Below are positions 1 to 10,380 of a stretch of DNA of 64,000 nt, in pieces. The DNA lies in contig NC_061121.1 in NCBI RefSeq assembly GCF_002878395.1, positions 15,838,753 to 15,902,752 on the forward strand, read 5' to 3'. A program made the position numbers and the translations under genes. The notes beneath the pieces are model-generated. The model was not told the DNA's origin. It made no database searches and saw nothing but the letters and a program-made list of their open reading frames with translations. Within the stretch, counting starts at the first letter, position 1. Each line of letters starts with the position of its first letter. This DNA comes from Capsicum annuum. Taxonomy: Eukaryota > Streptophyta > Magnoliopsida > Solanales > Solanaceae.

Positions 1-968
1 TACATTCAGATTCTCTTGACGCATTTCAAATGAATCTCCCACCACAGAGAAATCATCCATGAACACCTCTATGGTGTCTTCTACCATGTTTGAGAAGATA
101 GATATCATGCACTGTTGAAAAAGGGCGAGTGCATTGCATATCCCAAATGACATCCTTTTAAATGTAAAGGTGCCATATGGGCATGTGAATGTCATCTTCT
201 CCTGATCTTCAGGAGCAATGTAGATTTGTTATATCTAGAATAACCATCCAAGAAGCAATACCACCCCCTACCGACTAATCGATCAAGTATTTGGTCCATA
301 AAAGGCATTGGGAAGTGGTCCTTCAGAGTTCAAGAGTTTAATTTGTAGTAGTCCATGCAAACTCTCCACCCAGTTATTGGCCTGAGTGGAATCAACTCAT
401 TCTTTTCATTAGCAACCACCGTCATACCCCTTTTTTTGGGCATGCATTGAATTGGACTCACTCACTTACTATTAGAAATAGGGTAAACCACTCCCGCATC
501 CAACTACTTAATAATATCCTTCTTAACCACCTCTTGCATTGGTGGGTTAAGATGGAACTGATGCTCTATGGTTGGAATACAATCTTCCTCAAGTTGAATT
601 TTATGCGTGCAGATGCCAGGGGAAATACCCACAATATCTGTGATGGTCCATTCGATTTCTCTTTTGTGCTTCTAAAGTACTGAAATAAGTTACTTTACCT
701 GTTGTTCTTTCAAATCAACTGCAACAGTAACAGGTAGCGTCTTTCCTTTACCCAGAAACACATATCGTAAGTGTCCAAGCAACTCCTTCAACTCCAATAT
801 TGGGGGTTCTTCAATAGATGGCTTGGCTGGTGCCGTTGGTCGATTAACAAGGTCAAGGTCCAAATTTTTAGGAGCATAAGGGTATGACCCTATGCTACTC
901 AAGGCACAAAATGTCTCATCATACTCCTCCATACCTTCACTATCATAGTTCATCATGACCACGGCCAA
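1..968 (-). pseudogene. Athila-1 reverse transcriptase (N-terminal part, broken)
   Basis: Reads leftwards from the protease-RT linker (690-968, with the ELKELLGHLRYVFLG block that precedes Athila RT) into the RT palm. Visible RT landmarks on the minus strand are LDGYSRYN near 235-265, FGICNALALFQQ near 115-150 and the catalytic FMDDF near 45-70, the Athila form of YMDD. Stops and frame changes occur between 690 and about 270, so this is a pseudogene. RNase H and integrase would lie beyond the left edge. Identity as a gypsy RT is secure; activity is excluded. Confidence 0.85.
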
Positions 969-1067
969 AGGTTTGATAGTAAGTTGTTCAATTCTGGCTA
1001 CATCCTATTCATCCTCAAAATACACATCAACTACTGAGAACACACTCATTTCCTCATGCTATTTCTT

Positions 1068-1679
1068 TTATTTTCCCACATCAAATTGTACCACTTCATC
1101 ATTTACCCTGAATAAGAGTTCATTCACTCTCAAATCAATCAACACACTTTCGGTTGAGAGAAAAGGTTGATCCAAGATTATGGGAATCTTAAAGTCCACC
1201 TCGCAGTCTAGAATGACAAAGTCTATCGGGAATATGAAATTTGAAACCTTTACCAACACATCATACAGAATGCCAATAGACCGCTTTACTGACCTGTCCG
1301 CTATCACCAGTCTCATGTTGGTGGGTGTGGGATTCCCCATCCCCAACTTTTTATAAATAGTCAATGGCATCAAATTAATGAATGCTCCTAGATCACACAG
1401 TGCATTAGTGAACCTCATAGTTCCAATTATGTAGGGAATAATGACTACACATGGATTCGGCTTCTTTTGCATTATGGTCCTTGTAGAAATAGCGCTAGAA
1501 AGGTAAAGGTATGCCTCCAATTCACAACTCGCTGCTTGTTTCTTGGTAACAAAGTCCTTCATGAATTTTTCATATCCTGGCATTTGCTCAAGTGCCTTAA
1601 TCAAAGGAAAATTTATTACCAATTGCTTGAGCATTGCCATGAACTTGCTGAATTTAGCATCATCGACCTTCTTCCTCAA
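1068..1679 (-). pseudogene. Athila-1 aspartic protease region
   Basis: About 200 residues matching the gag-protease junction of Athila elements. The leading block reads MAMLKQLVINFP and is followed by a protease core. CDLGAFINLMPLTIYKKLG corresponds to the family CDLGASINLMP active-site loop, with Ser replaced by Phe next to the flap side. The second half has FIFPIDFVILDCEVD and PIILDQPFL, where Gly of the usual ILGRPFL is Asp. The enzyme would cut the element's polyprotein inside virus-like particles. It sits between gag (higher coordinates) and RT (lower coordinates) on the same strand. Two altered conserved residues and downstream breaks make it non-functional. Confidence 0.8.
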
Positions 1680-1733
1680 TCATTAAGGAAAGGGAGGTGG
1701 TGGTCTTGGGATGGTTTTCAAAACCACTTCCTC

Positions 1734-3201
1734 TTATTTCTCCTTCACCTTCTTCGATGCATAAATAGAGCTATCTGGCTTCTCACACTCTACTAGGTTA
1801 TTTTCTTCTGGTTCATCTACAACTATCTCACTATTCGTAGACTTGCCCATATAAAGGCCAAATAAGATCTTACCACTCTTAGTGGTAATTGTCAGACATG
1901 CGTCATCAGTTTGCTGACTCTGAACCATTTTACTATATAGGTTGCCACTTATTCCCTGGTTCAGTGTTGCAGAAAGTTGGTTCATCTATTGCTCCAACTG
2001 ATTGATAGAAGTTGAGTGTAAACTAACCAACTAATTCAAAGTAGAAAATTAACTCTTCATAGTAAGTACCCTTGAGATGGTATCCTAACCTCCCTTCAAC
2101 AGTTTTTCTATCATATCCTCCATAGATATCTTCCCCGAGCTAGTTGCAGCTGCCTCCCAATTTTTAAGAAAAGTATACAACCTACTCCTGTCACTCTTGC
2201 TTCTCCAGTTTCCCTACTCTCTGTCTCTGTACCCAGGCTTTTCATAGAAGTTCCTACCTTGGTTCCCTTGGATATTGCCTTAGAAACCCCCCTGATTATT
2301 AACATAATTAGCATGTTGTTCAAGCTCTATATTGACACGGGCCTGAGAAATCACAGCCTTTACTTTCTTCATTTTTCCCGATAATAAGTACTTGGTGAGC
2401 AGGTCCTCCCGAGTCTTTAGATGGGCCATATCTTGATCCATCTCCTCATTTCTCCTATGTTGTTTTAGCATATATTCCTACAGGAATAGTAGGTCTTGTC
2501 ACCACAGAGTCCATGGTGTAATAATCCCGACTCTGTTTGGCCATCCTATTCAGTATATCTACAATATCTTAAAAGGAGAGATCAACAAATGAACCACCAG
2601 TAGCGTTGTCTACAATTGGCTTTTTCATAAAGTTAAAATCTCTGTACAAAGTCTCCTTAAAGTGTAAGTCCTTCATGTTGTTGTTTGGATTTTGTGCAAG
2701 CTTTTTCTTAAATCTCTCCTAGGTTTCATGTGATGCTTCAGTTGGGAGTTTTCTAAAGTTACTCATTTTGTCCCTCAACTGTACCCTTCTAGAGGGTGGA
2801 AAGAATCGTTCTAGGAACACCTCTTTCAACTGTCTCCATTTGGTTATAGAATTGGGTTCTAGCTCATTTAACCACATTGTTGCCTCCCCATAAATAGACA
2901 ACGAGAACACCCTCAACCGGATAGCATTCTGGCTCACCCCTGGGTTATCAAAAGATGTACAAATGGTGATAAAATTTACCAGATGCAAGTATGGGTCATC
3001 CCCTGGAAGGCCTCTAAATAATCCATTCAGATTCAGGAGTTGGATCATCGTGCTTGTAATATTAAACATTGCTTCAGGTGCCAATGAGGGAAGAATGATT
3101 GCACCCGTTGCACCTGCTCCATCCATATCATCATCAGCAGTAGCTGCTCTGCCATTCTGCTTATGCGGTAGAGTTTCGAATCTAGTGGTGCTTGGCGTCA
3201 C
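1734..3201 (-). pseudogene. Athila-1 gag (broken)
   Basis: The retrotransposon gag domain is clearest at 2719-3201: FRGLPGDDPYLHLVNF, a GVSQNAIRLR block, then WLNELEPNSITKW and ERFFPPSRRVQLRDKM. An ERFKKKLAQ stretch follows after a stop at about 2718. Further fragments at 2280-2471 (HLKTREDLLTKYLLSG) and 1734-1985 (asking for LEQ-MNQLSATLNQ coiled-coil-like sequence and TTKSGK) are gag C-terminal spacer, in changing frames. The ORF lacks a good ATG; it opens on GTG, and the distance to the primer site is about 140 bp shorter than in Athila-2, so the N terminus looks deleted. Gag would form the particle that packages element RNA. Confidence 0.8.
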
Positions 3202-3305
3202 TTATAAAGATCCTACAATTGAACAAAAATAACAACCGAACATAAATCTAGAAAACTTAACTAGCAGCAAATTAACGCACACAAACTTTTAGTTTACAAC
3301 CGTAT

Positions 3306-3323
3306 TCCCAGCTAATGATGCCA
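3306..3323 (-). other. Athila-1 primer binding site, tRNA-Asp type
   Basis: The + strand reads TCCCAGCTAATGATGCCA directly before the LTR, 12 of 18 matches to the 3' end of plant tRNA-Asp (TCCCCGGCAACGGCGCCA). It lies 4 bp from the LTR edge, where minus-strand DNA synthesis would be primed. The Athila-2 copy of the site (15 of 18) supports the assignment. Confidence 0.7.
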
Positions 3324-3327
3324 TTTT

Positions 3328-4781
3328 TGATAATGCTCAAACTATACTCTTGAACGGGTGTAAGCAATCGTTGTCAATATAAAACCCAACTAGGTTGGGG
3401 TCGAATCCCACAGGGAATAGGGTGTGAACTCAAGTTGTTTACAAAATAATTCACTGGTAGTTCACTATTTCCTGAAATGGGGGTTTAAATTTTCCAAACA
3501 ATTGTTAGTCACTTATAAATTAATGTTTGTAATTAATATTTTATGAAATAATCGGGATTATGTTCACTAGGGTTTATGGTATATGACAGATGCTACAAAT
3601 AACTCAAGGTTCTTATGGTGGTTAGGATGACAAGCTATATCTATCAATAGTATGCTCGAATATCTCTCGACCTATTTAAGCATCTAATTTTCTAATCTTC
3701 CCGGACATAGGAAATCACAACTCACTGCCCAAATTTTACCTCAGGTTAATCAACCTTGTGACAGTGCTGATTATTAAACGAAGCCTTTCTGAGTCCCTTT
3801 CTATAATTTACTTCCTACTATTTATGATTTCTTTCTCAATCAAATCAAAGTAGGTACGCCTATTATTTGCAACCAACAGACATAGGTTAGAATATCAGAA
3901 TTACCAAGAAATCCTTAAACATATTAAACCTAGAGTAATTAATCAACACCTTATCATCACCTAACCCTAGATTCCATAACCCAGATTAAGAGTGTTTAGC
4001 TACTCATGATGTTGGAAATAATCACACAAGTTGAATTCATAATTGAAAGGATTAACTTACCATAATGAAGGAAATCAAAACTATTCTTTCAATTGAATCA
4101 CAAGGAAAACCAAAAAAATATTTTTCTTTGAGAGAGAAAAGAAAAGTCATATGTTGTTGGATATGTCAATTAATTGAAGGATAATAGAAAAGCCCTAAAA
4201 CAAGGATTTAAATAGTTAACCCTAAATAAGGAAATAAAATTAAAGTTTCAAATGTTCTTTGGAATAGATGATGGCAATTGTGATGGCCTATCATGATTTT
4301 GATGGCCTGTCACGGACGTCGTCAGCTTCACTACAAATTTAGCTTCTGCTGCCTAAGGTTGGTGACAACAGTGACGGCCTATCAGGAGTCTAACGGTGTA
4401 TTATGAATGTCTTCAGCTCCTTCATTTTGATAATTTCTGCTTGAGTTTGATGATGATTCTGACGGCTTGTCACACTTTTGACGTCTTATCAGCATATGTC
4501 ATCATATTATTCACTTCATTCCAAATCCCTAGTTACATTTGATGGCAATTATGATAGCCTATCACGGGGATGTCGCCTTGTCACAGATGTCGTCAGCCAC
4601 ACCTTTCTTCAAATTTCTTCAGATGTCGACTTCTTTGCCTCCATTCTTGCTGGTTCTCTATCCCGTTAGATTAATCTATAAAATTAACATAAACACATCA
4701 AAAAACAATAAAAGTTGCTTAGGGCCTCACAATTATTCTAGGTTAAAGGCCTCAAATGTGTTCGCAATTGTGCACATATCA
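3328..4781 (-). repeat. Athila-1 5' LTR (about 1.45 kb)
   Basis: Starts TGATAATGC next to the primer site and ends GCACATATCA. It aligns along its length with 12189-13549 (start TGATAACGC, end CACACATCA). A conserved block at 3378-3420 includes a tRNA B-box-like GGGTCGAATCC. Positions 4270-4600 carry repeated GATGGCCTGTCAC-type palindromic units. No coding capacity beyond chance. Confidence 0.8.
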
Positions 4782-5625
4782 TGGACTTAGGAAATCGCAA
4801 CTCAGTGCCCAAATTTTACCTCAGGTTAATCAACCTTATTACAACGCTGATTATTAAACAAAGCTTTTCCGAGTCCATGTCGATAATTCACTTCCTACTA
4901 TTTATGATTTATTTCTCAAGAAAATCAAAGTAAGTACACCTATTGTTTCCAACCAACAGACATAAGTTAGAATATCAGAATTACCAAGAAATCCTAACAC
5001 CTATTAAACCTTGAGTAATTAATCAATACCTTATCATGATCTAACCCTAGATTCCATGACCCAGGTTAAGAGTATTTAGCTACTCATAATGCAGGAAATA
5101 AGCATACAAGTTGAATTCATAATTGAAACGATTAACTTACAATTATGAAGGAAATGAAAAGTGTTCTTTCAATTGAATCACAAGGAAAACCACCAAAATA
5201 TTTTTCTTCGAGAGATAGAAAAACCCTAAAACAAGGATTTATATTGTTAACCCTAAATAAGGAAATAAAATTGAAGTTTCAGATGTTTTTCAGAATAGAT
5301 GATGGTGATTGTGAAGGCCTATCATGATTTTGACGGCCTGTCACGGACATCGTCAGCTTCTCTACAAATTCAGCTTTTGCTGCCTAAGTTTGACGACGAC
5401 AGTGACGGCCTATCAGGATCTTGATGGCATGTCATGAAGGTCATCACAAAACTTTCTGCAACTCCCCTATTCTGTTTAAGTTTGACGGAATCCTTGACAG
5501 CCTATCACCAGGCTGAAGACATGTCATGGAGGTCGTCAGCCACACTTAGCTCTTCATTTTCTTTCGATTTCGTAGTTTCTGGTTCCTTTATTTTTGGGAC
5601 TCCTTCTTCTCCACATTAACCTTCT
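4782..5625 (-). repeat. Partial Athila LTR, probable 3' LTR of Athila-2
   Basis: From GGACTTAGGAAATCGC onward this aligns with the inner part of the LTR at 3328-4781 and with about 12550-13440 of the other LTR, including the palindromic units near 5314-5545. The first 370 bp of the LTR are absent here and the last 100 bp diverge. It is followed by pyrimidine-rich DNA, as expected for a polypurine tract on the minus strand. The simplest reading is that Athila-1 landed inside this LTR and the missing part lies left of the window. Confidence 0.65.
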
Positions 5626-5805
5626 TTTCTTCCCTCTTTTATTGATCATGCATGCTCCAGATGGATGCGGTCTTTTCAATTAACTGATTATCTTTTTATC
5701 ATATTTCACACAGTTTTCTTTTTTCTTATTTCTTTTTCACTGCACCTAACTCTTTATTCATTCTTCTTATTCTACCTCTCTTCATACACAGATTGAATCA
5801 CACAC
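5600..5805 (-). other. Pyrimidine-rich tract (purine-rich on the element strand)
   Basis: Long C/T runs such as CTTCTTTTCTTCCCTCTTTT (5621-5640) and a second cluster at 5708-5800. On the transcribed minus strand these are purine-rich and lie just upstream of the presumed 3' LTR, the position of a polypurine tract that primes plus-strand synthesis. The exact tract is not defined because the LTR edge is lost. Confidence 0.4.
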
Positions 5806-6430
5806 CCCTATAATAGCCACTCTCAACTTAGGTTATTTGCCTAAGTCAAGGTGCACAGTGTCCAAGGAGGACCAGGGCCAAGATAGGTTCATTGTGATGT
5901 AAATGAGAAGGTGAAAGGTGCATAAAAAAAAAGGCTATTTAGGCTCAAAGGGGGAGCAAGGGATATTATTCACATTAGAAAGGTCATTTAGGCTAACATG
6001 GGCTAACATGCAAAAACGGCCTATGATCATTTCCTAATGCCTATCAGATGGCCATGGCACGACTAACTGGGAAAGTTCTAGATTCAGAGCACAACAAAAA
6101 TTGAGCAAGACCTTACATACACATGGCACACAAGTATCTTACATATCACTACTTATCATATGCATTTATTTGTTTAACACAGGTCATTTATTTGTCATAC
6201 TAATAACACAAAAAGATACACAGTGGTCACAATCGATGCAGTTCACACAGTACATAATGGATCAGACCGCTGGAGAAGTACTCATAAATCAAAAAATAAG
6301 CCAACTGCCTCAAGTACTTGTACTACTTCTAATTATCTACAGACAATGTTACAATAATAATTTACCCTACACTCTCAACTTAATAATCAAAAATAAAATG
6401 CACTAAGGGTTAGGGTATAACTAAAGATAG
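5806..6430. other. Non-coding interval of Athila-2
   Basis: No coding region is supported. It contains an A-run and the purine block AAAGGGGGAGCAAGGG near 5958, and short low-complexity stretches. It is probably untranslated element sequence downstream of the env-position ORF. Confidence 0.4.
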
Positions 6431-8512
6431 TCAAGCACATGGATCCTGGGTCTTCGACCCTGCTACTGTATCATCTGCTGTCTTCTCCCTATCAGGAGCA
6501 TTTGGCTTGGCAGTGGTCGAAGCCTGGCTAGACGAAGCACCTGTAGCCCTAGCTCGAATGGCTGCTTCCCATTTCTCATTATCAGTCATAGACTCTAATC
6601 TTGACTTTTTCAACTCTTTCTTTTCTGCCTTCTTCTTAGCTTTTCTTTCTTCTTCACTATCTTGCTCTTCTCCCTTATTCTTGCCTTTCTTTTTTGCCTT
6701 CTTCATTGCCTTCTTCTTAGCTTTTCTTTCTTCTTCACTATCTAGCTTTTCTTCCTTATTCTTGCCTTTCTTTTCCCTCTTTTTCTTCTTTTTCTTCAGG
6801 GAGTCTGCATTGAGATTAAGTATAGGAATTTCTTACTCCAATTCTTCCATAGCTAGACCTGTTGGCATCATAATTTGGTGCTACTACAGCACCTCAACTT
6901 TATCCTTAACTTTATCCAATAGTGCCCTGAATGTAGTAAGATCAACACCTATCATCTCTTTTTCTTGAGCATCAAATCTGTTCTCCAAATCTGCAACTCG
7001 CGCAGGCAATGTCACAAAATGCTCTAGTGCAGCGTTGATTCCTTTGTCCACAGCAGCAACAAACTATTTAGTGAAGGCATGTAGCTGGGACTCGCACCAC
7101 TTTGCTTGCTTAGCCACCTTCCTAATATCAATAGGCTGAAATGCCAAACCTGTTGTTACTGGAGGAACTGAGGGATTGGCTTCAGTCTTAGGCATTGAAG
7201 CTGCCTGTACTGAAGAATCTTGTACATCAATGTGAGGTACTGCTCCTACATCTGTAACCGGTGGCTCCGCTGTTACCTCTGCCCCCTGTCAAGTCAAAGT
7301 CCCAGCTGAATCTTATCAAACTGGATGGGGTTGTGAGTCTTTTGAGTATGAACGTCTTCGTTAACTCCCACAATCTTTGACACCTCAGCAGCTCTTCACA
7401 ACTCTTTAATAAGATATGGAAAAGTATAAGTAGTGTCAACCCTCGACATCCTGATCTTCATCTCATCCGCAATGAGTTCCTCAAAGTTCAAGGGAAGATG
7501 CTACACCAAACTTTCTACCAAAATAGCCCGGTAATCGCCCAAAATATTGTCTCCTTTAGTAGGCATTATCCAAACTTCCACTATTCCCCATAAAATTTTA
7601 CCTCCTGAGTCAATGAGGACTTATAGATTCTCTCATTTGGGTTTGTCACCCAAGTTGGTTCTCCGTCAGTGATGATGTTGGTCAACCAAGGATGTTGTTT
7701 GTCCTTATTCTTTATCCGAGCATAAAATGATAGTGTGGTATCTTGAGGCATGAAGTAGGGGCCGTGCAAGAATTTGTTGATGGATCTAGTCAAAATATCA
7801 ACACTTATATCCCTCACCCGAACTCTCACTAGAAGAGACTGATTTGCTACTTTGACACCTCGTTTGCACATATTCCCCAACTGGGCTTGGTAATTCATGT
7901 AGAACTCCCAAACCAGTATGGGGAAAAATAAACCTCCCCTTTCTATAGTTCGTCCTAATCCGTATTATTTGAATTTCTTCTCCACTTCAGGGTATTTTCT
8001 CAGCCCTTTCATGATGATCATCTTTTCTTCTTGGATTGGGCTCTTCGAATTCCTTCTATCAGTTCTTTGCAACCCAGCAATATAGATGTCTTTAGCTTTA
8101 GGGATTTGCCATCTAGCATTGTTCCTCACTTCTGGGTTCTTACATTTATAAGAGTCCTCTGAGGTGGAGACTCTTCATCGTCTTATTGCTCAGTGGATGG
8201 GGACCCAGAAGCTATTCCTTTGGACTCAGATTCTTCAAATTTTTCTTGATCCTCTTCATCAGCTTTAGCATGTTCAGACTCACTTTTTTCAAACCCCTCC
8301 TTCTTAGAATTTGTGGTCCACTCAGTATCATCATTTTCCTCCACCTCAATTGGTGGAGCTGGTGGATTTTTCTTTTGACTCTACTTGTTCTTTAGCTTTT
8401 TGAGCAAGGGTTACTCCTCCTCATAGTTAGATTCTTCGTTGGTGATCTTATGATGTACATCATCTTTGGCCACTTTATTCGGTTTTGTGGGACTCTTTCT
8501 TTTTAGTGCCAT
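6431..8512 (-). pseudogene. Env-position ORF of Athila-2 (putative plant transposon protein type), decayed
   Basis: An ATG at 8512 opens MALKRKSPTKPNKVAKDD, followed by an acidic/Lys-rich region (EEESPPQRT-like). A central folded domain at 7581-7898 reads RGVKVANQSLLVRVRVRD, then SVDILTRSINKFLHGP, and contains AINxxLxxP-like and LNPNE-like features resembling the widespread plant 'putative plant transposon protein' domain. After about 7450 the frame changes and the tail becomes Lys/Glu-rich, ending at the TGA at 6431. Several stops and frameshifts break it. Its position between the pol side and the 3' LTR, on the gag strand, matches the extra third ORF of Athila elements. Its function is unknown; an envelope role is only suggested by position. 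Confidence 0.55.
6627..6775 (-). repeat. 81-bp tandem duplication coding Lys/Glu-rich repeats
   Basis: The segment starting GCCTTCTTCTTAGC at 6627 is repeated at 6708, a period of 81 bp (27 codons). On the minus strand it encodes charged EEERKAKKKA-type sequence, near the end of the env-position ORF. Because 81 is a multiple of three, the duplication keeps the frame. The small differences (TTGCTC versus TAGCTT) show it is not very recent. Confidence 0.75.
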
Positions 8513-9557
8513 TTTAGAGTACCTAGAGGTATTAGAAGAACATTAGTCAACCTTGAAGATCACAAACACAAGTACATTATCATTTAGGCTCATTTATGTT
8601 TCAAGCCCCAGGTGTGACGCCAATTCCTGATAAGCCGTCACAATTGTTACAACTTGTCACAATTGCGGTCAACCTCAGACAGAACCCAACAATTTTTACC
8701 ATTTTGTGATGACATTCACGATAGGCCGTCACAACTGTGATAGCCTGTCAAGAATGTTGTCAGCTCTTCATAGAACTATCTTTAAAATTTTTTTAGAGCT
8801 TGACGACATTCCTGATAGTCCATCACAGTTGTGATAGCCTGTCATGGTTTTCGTCACATATATCAGAGTCCACTTTTAACTTTAATTGAATTTTTGGTCC
8901 CCATTTTTGTTCAAGATTCACTTAAATTCAAATTATGGACTATCTTTTCAAACCTTGGGCTTGCACAACAAACCCTAGGTGCGATTTTAGCCATTTTCCA
9001 AGTTTGAACTTGGTTTAATAACATTGGGGACTTGAGTTAGCTTTCATTCACCATACATCACAAGTAAAGAGGAGTTGAAGTAGAGTATACCTGATGGATC
9101 TTTTAATCTAGTGCCACGCACAAGAAAAAGTGTGAAGGAGGAAGATGTTCTTGATTCTTAAGTGAAAAACACACACAAATTAAACTTGTTTTTCTTAGAG
9201 TGTTTTCCAAGAATGGAAACTATTTTAACAAAGGAAAAAAAATAAATAAATAAAAAAAAGTTAAAAGCGGTGGAAATTTGAAACGTCTCATGATTTGGGC
9301 CCGGTCGGATCTGATTAAAATTAGGCCCAGTTTTCAGATTTTAGTCTTTGTGCTGACGATGATTTTTGATGTCTTGTCATGGTTGTGATATCTCATCAAG
9401 ATCTTCATCAATAGAAGGCATAGAATTTCTCAAGTCTAATCTAGCTGACGACATTCGTGATAGCTTGTCACAGTTGTGAAGGCTTGTCATGGATGTCTTC
9501 ATGACCTTCCAGTTGACCCTTTTCATTTTTTCACCTTCTCTATACTAAATCCTAATT
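8513..9557. repeat. Non-coding gap of Athila-2 with palindromic units; pol missing
   Basis: RT, RNase H and integrase should lie here between protease and the env-position ORF, but no such coding is visible. Instead there are repeated units such as GATAGGCCGTCACAACTGTG (8720 region) and GATAGCCTGTCA (8733, 8831), and more at 9345-9505, like those in the Athila LTRs. AT-rich linkers and an A-rich stretch at 9230-9265 fill the rest. This may be an internal deletion that brought in LTR-like sequence, or a natural non-coding spacer. Confidence 0.6.
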
Positions 9558-10322
9558 TCAAAAATAAAAACACTTGCTCAAACACAAAAATTCTGGGTTA
9601 CCCCCATTAGGGTCTGATTTACTATTGCGGCACGACTGGGTTCTCTTAACTACTTGAAATTCACCAAGATAACCTGTTGATACCCCTTTTTCATCCTCAT
9701 TGAAGACGTCAACGATTGAGAAAACATTCATATAATTTTGTTGTGACGTAGGTTGATGCATTTTGAATTTTGCCTCCTTTATACCGAGCCTAAATGTGAG
9801 CTCATTCAACTCCATGTCAACTATTACTCTTCCTGTTACCAAGAGTGGCCTTCCCAAGATAATGAGTACCTCAAAGTCCACATCACAATCCAGTACCACA
9901 AAATCATTAGGAAGAATAAAGTCTACTACTTTCACCAGCACATCATGCAAAATTCCAATAGGCCGCTTTATTCGCCTATCTTCCATCACCAGTCGCATAT
10001 TAGTAGGTGTTAGATCTTCCAAACATAGCTTTTTACATACAACAAGTGGCATCAGATTCACGTTGGAACCCAAATCACATAATGCCTTTGTAACATCCAG
10101 AGACTGAACCTTGCATAGAATAGTGAATGTACCTGGGTCGGCCTTTTTTTGCACTAAGAATCGTGTGGAAACAATGCTACAAAGGTTTAGATTGTCCACC
10201 TTCTCACTGCTGACCTTCATGTTCGTTGTGATGAGGTCTGTCATGAACTTGACATAGCCTGGCATTTGCTTAAGTTCCTCCACCAAAGGTACATTAATTG
10301 TCAATTGCTTGAGCATAGCCAT
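9558..10322 (-). pseudogene. Athila-2 aspartic protease region
   Basis: An open stretch of about 250 residues, the longest in this copy. It begins in the MAMLKQLTINVP block and contains VTKALCDLGSNVNLMPL (active-site loop with the Athila DLG motif), then VDFILPNDFVVLDCDVD, and VLIILGRPLLVTGRV (second conserved loop, with ILGRP intact). The last 40 residues after GYLGEFQVV diverge and end at a stop. It is the best preserved protease in the window, but its gag is broken and no RT follows, so it cannot serve an autonomous element. Confidence 0.8.
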
Positions 10323-10380
10323 GAACTTGCCAAATTTTGCCTCATCGACCTTTTTATTAAATCATTGAGAAAAGGGAGGT

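Larger units (their letters stand above)
1..4781 (-). mobile_element. Athila-1: Ty3/gypsy Athila-type element, left part cut by window edge
   Basis: Minus-strand element reading 5' LTR (3328-4781), primer site, gag, protease, RT, and then leaving the window in the RT. Gag and protease follow the Athila pattern: a gag with the GLPGDDP and RFFPPSRR blocks and a protease with CDLGA in place of the usual DTGA. Every domain carries stops or frame changes, so the copy is dead. Its 5' LTR abuts a second LTR piece at 4782, suggesting insertion into the LTR of a relative (inference). Confidence 0.85.

Noticed and set aside
4270..4640. Palindromic units considered as a CRISPR array
   Set aside because: Units are irregular in spacing and sequence, there are no unique spacers or cas genes, and the DNA is a plant LTR.
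6507..6968. 153-residue plus-strand ORF rich in Phe/Ser (looks membrane-like)
   Set aside because: It is the antisense of the Lys/Glu-rich tail of the env-position ORF; the Phe runs mirror AAG/GAA codons.
9753..10107. Two overlapping plus-strand ORFs of 86 and 114 residues
   Set aside because: Shadows of the well-supported minus-strand Athila-2 protease.
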